Below are positions 6,160-9,188 of a stretch of 9,188 bases of DNA, piece by piece. Positions within the stretch are counted from its first letter, which is position 1, and each line of letters begins with the position of its first letter. Source of the DNA: an uncultured Holophagales bacterium (GTDB lineage: Bacteria > Acidobacteriota > Thermoanaerobaculia > UBA5066); NCBI GenBank assembly GCA_937864895.1, contig CALMDF010000507.1:1-9188 (forward strand), read 5' to 3'. The notes beneath the pieces were generated by a model. That model did not search any database. It was not told the origin of the DNA and worked only from the letters and a program-made list of their open reading frames with translations. The position numbers and the translations under genes were made by a program.

Positions 6160-7814
6160 GGGCGCGCCCCCTCCTCCGTCGCGTAGGTCGACATGGAGTC
6201 CGGGAGGCCTGCCAGCTCGACGTTCTTCGTCGGGAGGAGGTCGCCGATCGCCTTGTGCCAGGAGACCATCGACTTCAGGTAGCCGGCAATCGCCAGGAGC
6301 TCGTTCGACCGCGCGGTCGTCAGGTCGTTCTGGACCTGCGCGACGGTGAAGGAGGTCGTCATGCCGTTGTCGAACTTCTTGCGCTCGGCGTCGAGGTTGC
6401 GGTCGGCCAGCTCGCGGGCCTTCTTCGCCGCTGCGACCGAGCGCCGGGCCGTGTCGACGTTGCGGGCCGCGGTGCGCACCTCGAGGGCCAGGTTCTGCTT
6501 GAGGAGGGCGAGGTTCGTGTTCGCCAGCTCGAGGTCGGTGGCGGCGATCGCGGCGTTCGCCTTGGCCGTCCGGTTCCGGAGGGGAACGGAGAAGTTGAGG
6601 CCGACCGACCAGTTCGGGTAGTCCCAGCTGCCGATCTGCGAGAAGGCGTCCGAGTAGCTCGAGCCTTCCTTGACGGCGTCGTTGTTGAAGCCGACGCCCG
6701 CGAGCCCGTACGTGCCCCTCGCGTCGAGGCGCGGCTTGAGCTCGTTGCGGTTGTAGACGAGGCTGATCTTCCGCGACTCGATGGCGACGAGGGCCTGCTT
6801 CACCTCCGGCCTGACCTCGAGGGCGGACCGGATCCCCGCCTCGACGTCGATCTCGACCTTCTCCTCGGAGGGCTTGTCGGTCGGGACGATCGGACGGTTC
6901 CAGGCGGAGAGGTCGGTGACGTTCAGGAGCCGCTTGAGGCGGTCCTGGGCGTCCCCGATCTGCCCTTCCGCGAGGATGATCTCCTGCTCGCGCTGGGCGA
7001 TCGTCACCTCGGTCTGGACGATCTCGATCGGGGCGAGGGCCCCGACGTCGATCTTGATCTTCGTGATCCGGTTGAAGTCTATCGCCCTCTCGAGCGCCTC
7101 CTTCTTGGAGTCGAGGTTCGCGAGGGCGTACACGAGGTCCCAGTAGGCGTTCTCGACGAGCTGCACCGCGGTCTGCACGCTCGCGACGAAGTCCCACGCC
7201 GACGAGTCGCGCGAGAGGCGGCTCTGGACGACGAGCCGGGTGTTCACGTCCCGTCCGAACCCCCTGAGGAGCGGCTGCGTGACGGACGCGGTGAGGCCGG
7301 ACGAGAACGTCGGGTTGATCTCGACGTAGCCCGGGATCGTGGTCTGGGTCGGGGAGTCGGACCGAAGACCGGTGAGCCCGAGGCTGTACTCCGTGCCGAG
7401 CTCCGTCAGCCCGCCGATCCCGAGCTCGAAGCGCTGCGACTCGGAGGCCGGGGCCTGGAAGCTGCTCGTGGTCGGGGTCTCTCTCCGCGCCGCGTTGACG
7501 TCGGCCGAGACGATCGGGTCGAAGATGCCGGAGGCCGCGCCGATGCCGAAACCCGACCGCTGGTAGTTGAGGGAGGCGACGTCCAGGTCGAGCGCGTTCC
7601 TGAGCGCCAGCTCGATGGCCTGCGAGAGGCTCAACTCGATCCTCTCCCCCTCGGGGAGGGGCTGCGCCTGTCTCTTCCCGCTCTCGATCGGAACGGTCAC
7701 CCGGGCGCTCTCACCGGTCGCGAGGGCGGCACCGCTCCAGAACGGGGTGAGGGCGAGGAGCGCGGCCGCGGCCGCGCGGCGCGGGAAACGGCGCTCCCGA
7801 TCGTCGATCTTCAA
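6156..7814 (-). CDS. TolC-family outer-membrane efflux channel
   Basis: This 552-residue protein is predicted to be a trimeric outer-membrane channel with a periplasmic alpha-barrel, the exit duct of tripartite efflux or type I secretion pumps. The signal peptide has a basic start (RERRFPRR, 6-13), a hydrophobic core (14-31) and a likely cut after ALA at 32. No lipobox cysteine is seen, unlike OprM-type lipoproteins. The mature part has the two-fold OEP repeat. LSLSQAIELALRNALDL (61-77) opens the first half, TQPLLRGFGRDVN (179-191) follows, and long heptad-like helices run at about 205-300. The second half starts at about 325, with helices at 415-525 including the ERKKFDNGMTTSF motif. I chose the TTG at 7814-7812 because AAGGAGGA lies just upstream and the signal peptide starts there; the frame is open far upstream only because this strand is GC-rich. 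Length is a little above the usual 420-500. The transported substrate cannot be told. Confidence 0.92.
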   Translation of the reverse strand: MKIDDRERRFPRRAAAAALLALTPFWSGAALATGESARVTVPIESGKRQAQPLPEGERIELSLSQAIELALRNALDLDVASLNYQRSGFGIGAASGIFDPIVSADVNAARRETPTTSSFQAPASESQRFELGIGGLTELGTEYSLGLTGLRSDSPTQTTIPGYVEINPTFSSGLTASVTQPLLRGFGRDVNTRLVVQSRLSRDSSAWDFVASVQTAVQLVENAYWDLVYALANLDSKKEALERAIDFNRITKIKIDVGALAPIEIVQTEVTIAQREQEIILAEGQIGDAQDRLKRLLNVTDLSAWNRPIVPTDKPSEEKVEIDVEAGIRSALEVRPEVKQALVAIESRKISLVYNRNELKPRLDARGTYGLAGVGFNNDAVKEGSSYSDAFSQIGSWDYPNWSVGLNFSVPLRNRTAKANAAIAATDLELANTNLALLKQNLALEVRTAARNVDTARRSVAAAKKARELADRNLDAERKKFDNGMTTSFTVAQVQNDLTTARSNELLAIAGYLKSMVSWHKAIGDLLPTKNVELAGLPDSMSTYATEEGARP

Positions 7815-7818
7815 GGCG

Positions 7819-7826
7819 TCCTCCTT
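7819..7826 (-). promoter_or_regulatory. Strong ribosome binding site that sets the TTG start of the TolC-family gene
   Basis: On the minus strand AAGGAGGA (7826-7819) is a near-perfect Shine-Dalgarno sequence, with 5 nt between the end of GGAGG and the TTG at 7814. The first in-frame ATG or GTG that would keep the signal peptide is missing, so this site decides the start. Flanking 5-bp arms (7815-7819 and 7839-7843 on the plus strand, GGCGT and ACGCC) could enclose it in a weak hairpin. Confidence 0.7.
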
Positions 7827-7849
7827 GCAGGTGTATCCACGCCAATCCC

Positions 7850-8881
7850 TTACGAAGAAGGGGGGAAAAAGTTTCCGGTGAGGGGCGGTTCGGGGTCGTG
7901 GCAGGCGTATCTCCTCCCCCCGGGTCCGCCCTCCGAGGTTTCGGGCGGGAGCTCGGACCGGCAGGCCGGGCCCGCGCGGGGGCAACGGGGGTGGAAAGGG
8001 CATCCGGGAGGGGGGTTGGAGGGCGAGGCGGGTTCCCCGGCGACCCTCCGGCGCCGGACGGCGTCCGGGTCCGCCCGGCGGCCGGGGCCCGGCCGCGAGG
8101 CGAGGAGGAGCGCGGTGTAGGGGTGCCGCGGGGAGCCGAGGACCTCTTCCGTCGGCCCCTCTTCGACGATCCGCCCGAGGTACATGACCGCGGTCCGGGT
8201 CGCGAGATGGCCCACGACCCCGAGGTCGTGCCCGATGAAGAGGTAGGCCGGCCTGGACGGCGTCGTCTCCTGCAGCTCGATGAGCAGGTTCAGGACCTGG
8301 GCGCGGATCGAGACGTCGAGAGAGGAGACCGGCTCGTCGAGGACGACGAGCCTGGGCCCGGTGGCGATCGCCCGGGCGATGGCGATCCGCTGCCGCTGCC
8401 CGCCGGAGAACTCGCCGGGCCTCCGGTCGGCCGCCTGGGGAGGGAGCCCGACGACGCGGAGGAGCTCGCGGACCCGCTCGCTGCGACCGGCGGACGTTCC
8501 GATGCCGTGGATGGCGAGGGGCTCGCCGACGATCGCGCCGACGCTCATCCGGGGATTCAGCGAGCTGCCCGGGTCCTGGAAGACGACCCCGACGTCCCGT
8601 CGCGCCCGGTTCAGCTCGCCCGGGGGGAGCGCGAGCCAGTCGCGCCCGTCGAATCGGACCTCCCCGCGATCGGGCGCCAGGAGACGCAGGACGAGCCTCG
8701 CGGTCGTGCTCTTCCCGGAGCCGGACTCTCCGACGAGGGCGAGCGTCTCGCCGGGTGCGAGGTCGAACGAGACGCCCTCGACGGCGCGGACCTCCCGGCG
8801 CGTGCCACCCCAGAGGACGGGCCGTGGGGAGCGGAAGGCCTTCGCGAGACCCCGGACGGAGAGGAGCGGCTCCTGTGTCAC
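7850..8881 (-). CDS. oppF: Oligopeptide/dipeptide ABC importer ATP-binding protein, OppF/DppF type
   Basis: This complete 343-residue cytoplasmic ATPase (family about 310-350) pairs with OppD to drive a peptide/nickel-class importer. Motifs in order are the OppF-like lead VRAVEGVSF (31-39), Walker A GESGSGKS (51-58), Q-loop VVFQDPGSSLNPRM with Gln102, signature FSGGQ (158-162), Walker B LVVLDEP with Glu183, D-loop SSLD and H-loop His218. The C-terminal oligo_HPY region has HPYT at 253-256 and the cysteine set C294, C300, C307 and C327 (GCPFHPRCPRAGPAC). The same four-cysteine pattern in a mycobacterial Opp ATPase has been reported to hold an iron-sulfur cluster. The GTG start at 8881-8879 overlaps the oppD stop as GTGA, with GAAGG 7 nt upstream. 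The final codons contain a T5C6 run. The substrate could be peptides, nickel or sugars; the permeases and binding protein are outside the window. Confidence 0.93.
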   Translation of the reverse strand: MTQEPLLSVRGLAKAFRSPRPVLWGGTRREVRAVEGVSFDLAPGETLALVGESGSGKSTTARLVLRLLAPDRGEVRFDGRDWLALPPGELNRARRDVGVVFQDPGSSLNPRMSVGAIVGEPLAIHGIGTSAGRSERVRELLRVVGLPPQAADRRPGEFSGGQRQRIAIARAIATGPRLVVLDEPVSSLDVSIRAQVLNLLIELQETTPSRPAYLFIGHDLGVVGHLATRTAVMYLGRIVEEGPTEEVLGSPRHPYTALLLASRPGPGRRADPDAVRRRRVAGEPASPSNPPPGCPFHPRCPRAGPACRSELPPETSEGGPGGRRYACHDPEPPLTGNFFPPSS

Positions 8882-9188
8882 GAGCCTTCCTTCTCCGCTC
8901 CGAAGCAGGCGACGCGGCCGCCGGGACGCGGCGTCGCCGCCGGGCGCTCGACGGCGCACCGGCCGAAGGCCTCCGGACACCTGGGCGCGAACCGGCAGCC
9001 GGGCGGCCACGAGCCCGGCTCCGGGACCGTGCCGCCGATGGCGGGGAGCCTCGCCCTGCCGACCCCGTCCCCCGCGCCGGGGCGCGACGCGAGGAGAGCC
9101 CGGGTGTAAGGGTGCGCCGGCGCGGAGAGGAGAAGATCGACGGGCGCCTCCTCGACGATCTCGCCCGCATACATCACGAGAGCCCGCT
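8878..9188 (-). CDS. oppD: Oligopeptide/dipeptide ABC importer ATP-binding protein, OppD/DppD type, C-terminal part
   Basis: Only the last 102 residues plus the stop are visible; the start and the nucleotide-binding core lie beyond the window edge, and the reading frame is still open at 9188. The fragment begins RALVMYAGEIVEEAP, which follows the H-loop in this family. It then has HPYTRALLASRPG, LPAIGGTVPEPG, PPGCRFAPRCPEAFGRC and VACFGAE. These are the oligo_HPY C-terminal extension with all four conserved cysteines, and the LPAI-G-VP phrase is characteristic of OppD/DppD rather than OppF. The gene overlaps oppF by 4 nt (GTGA), so the two halves of the ATPase heterodimer are translationally coupled. 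The permeases and substrate-binding protein would be expected upstream, at higher coordinates. Confidence 0.92.
   Translation of the reverse strand, partial: RALVMYAGEIVEEAPVDLLLSAPAHPYTRALLASRPGAGDGVGRARLPAIGGTVPEPGSWPPGCRFAPRCPEAFGRCAVERPAATPRPGGRVACFGAEKEGS

Noticed and set aside
6160..7197. Possible long N-terminal extension of the Yip1 protein into the TolC-family gene
   Set aside because: The extended part is a low-complexity shadow of the TolC-family gene. The Yip1 domain starts just after the GTG at 6159, which overlaps the preceding stop.
7827..7862. Possible promoter for the TolC-family gene (TTCTTC, 16 nt, GATACA on the minus strand)
   Set aside because: Both boxes match the sigma-70 consensus poorly and part lies inside oppF; there is not enough to call a promoter.
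6144..8120. A 658-codon plus-strand open frame opposite the TolC-family gene and the end of oppF
   Set aside because: The product is rich in Arg, Asp, Val and Leu without helices, signal or motifs, as expected from the complement of GC-rich coding DNA.
7815..9170. Possible long N-terminal extension of the TolC-family protein through the oppF region
   Set aside because: The extension is Arg/Pro/Ala-rich and overlaps a perfect oppF in another frame. A signal peptide and strong ribosome binding site mark the TTG at 7814.
1..9188. Mobile elements, CRISPR arrays, tRNA or rRNA genes
   Set aside because: No terminal inverted repeats, transposase or integrase motifs, regularly spaced repeats or RNA gene signatures were seen; nearly all bases are in the listed genes.

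Overview
This is a GC-rich bacterial window with mostly C- or G-ended codons. Only one of the seven visible start codons is ATG. It holds two gene blocks that converge near position 4600. The genes look chromosomal and vertically maintained. I see no insertion sequence, integrase, tRNA, rRNA or CRISPR array. Bacterial complex I, a Gram-negative outer-membrane TolC-type channel, a Yip1-domain protein beside it and a Rex repressor together suggest a high-GC Gram-negative such as an acidobacterium. That placement is an inference of low to moderate confidence.

Plus-strand block (2-4599): the 3' end of nuoL, then complete nuoM and nuoN. These are the three antiporter-like, proton-pumping membrane subunits of NADH:quinone oxidoreductase, and the key membrane-embedded Glu and Lys residues are present in each. 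After 52 bp comes rex, the NADH/NAD+-sensing repressor. Complex I oxidises NADH and Rex senses it, so the layout suggests redox feedback, although no Rex operator is visible here. The rex leader holds a short reading frame whose stop overlaps the rex start and a hairpin that includes the rex ribosome binding site. Translation of rex may therefore be coupled to nuoN or otherwise controlled.

Convergence point (4600-4649): a GC-rich 6+7 bp hairpin lies between the 3' ends of rex and the opposing operon and is probably a bidirectional terminator.

Minus-strand block, read from 9188 down to 4650: the 3' end of an oppD/dppD-type ATPase, a complete oppF/dppF-type ATPase, a TolC-family outer-membrane protein, a five-helix Yip1-family membrane protein and a MacB/LolD-class ABC ATPase. 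Spacing is tight: GTGA overlaps at oppD/oppF and tolC/yip1, a 4-nt gap at yip1/ATPase and 34-35 nt at oppF/tolC. The five genes could be one transcript. The upstream part is the engine of a peptide/nickel-type importer. The downstream part looks like a tripartite efflux operon, but neither a HlyD-type adaptor nor a MacB-type permease is present. The Yip1 protein occupies the place where they would be expected.

I found no clearly new system. The most interesting points are the incomplete efflux set with Yip1 as the only inner-membrane partner, the nuo-rex linkage, and the structured rex leader.
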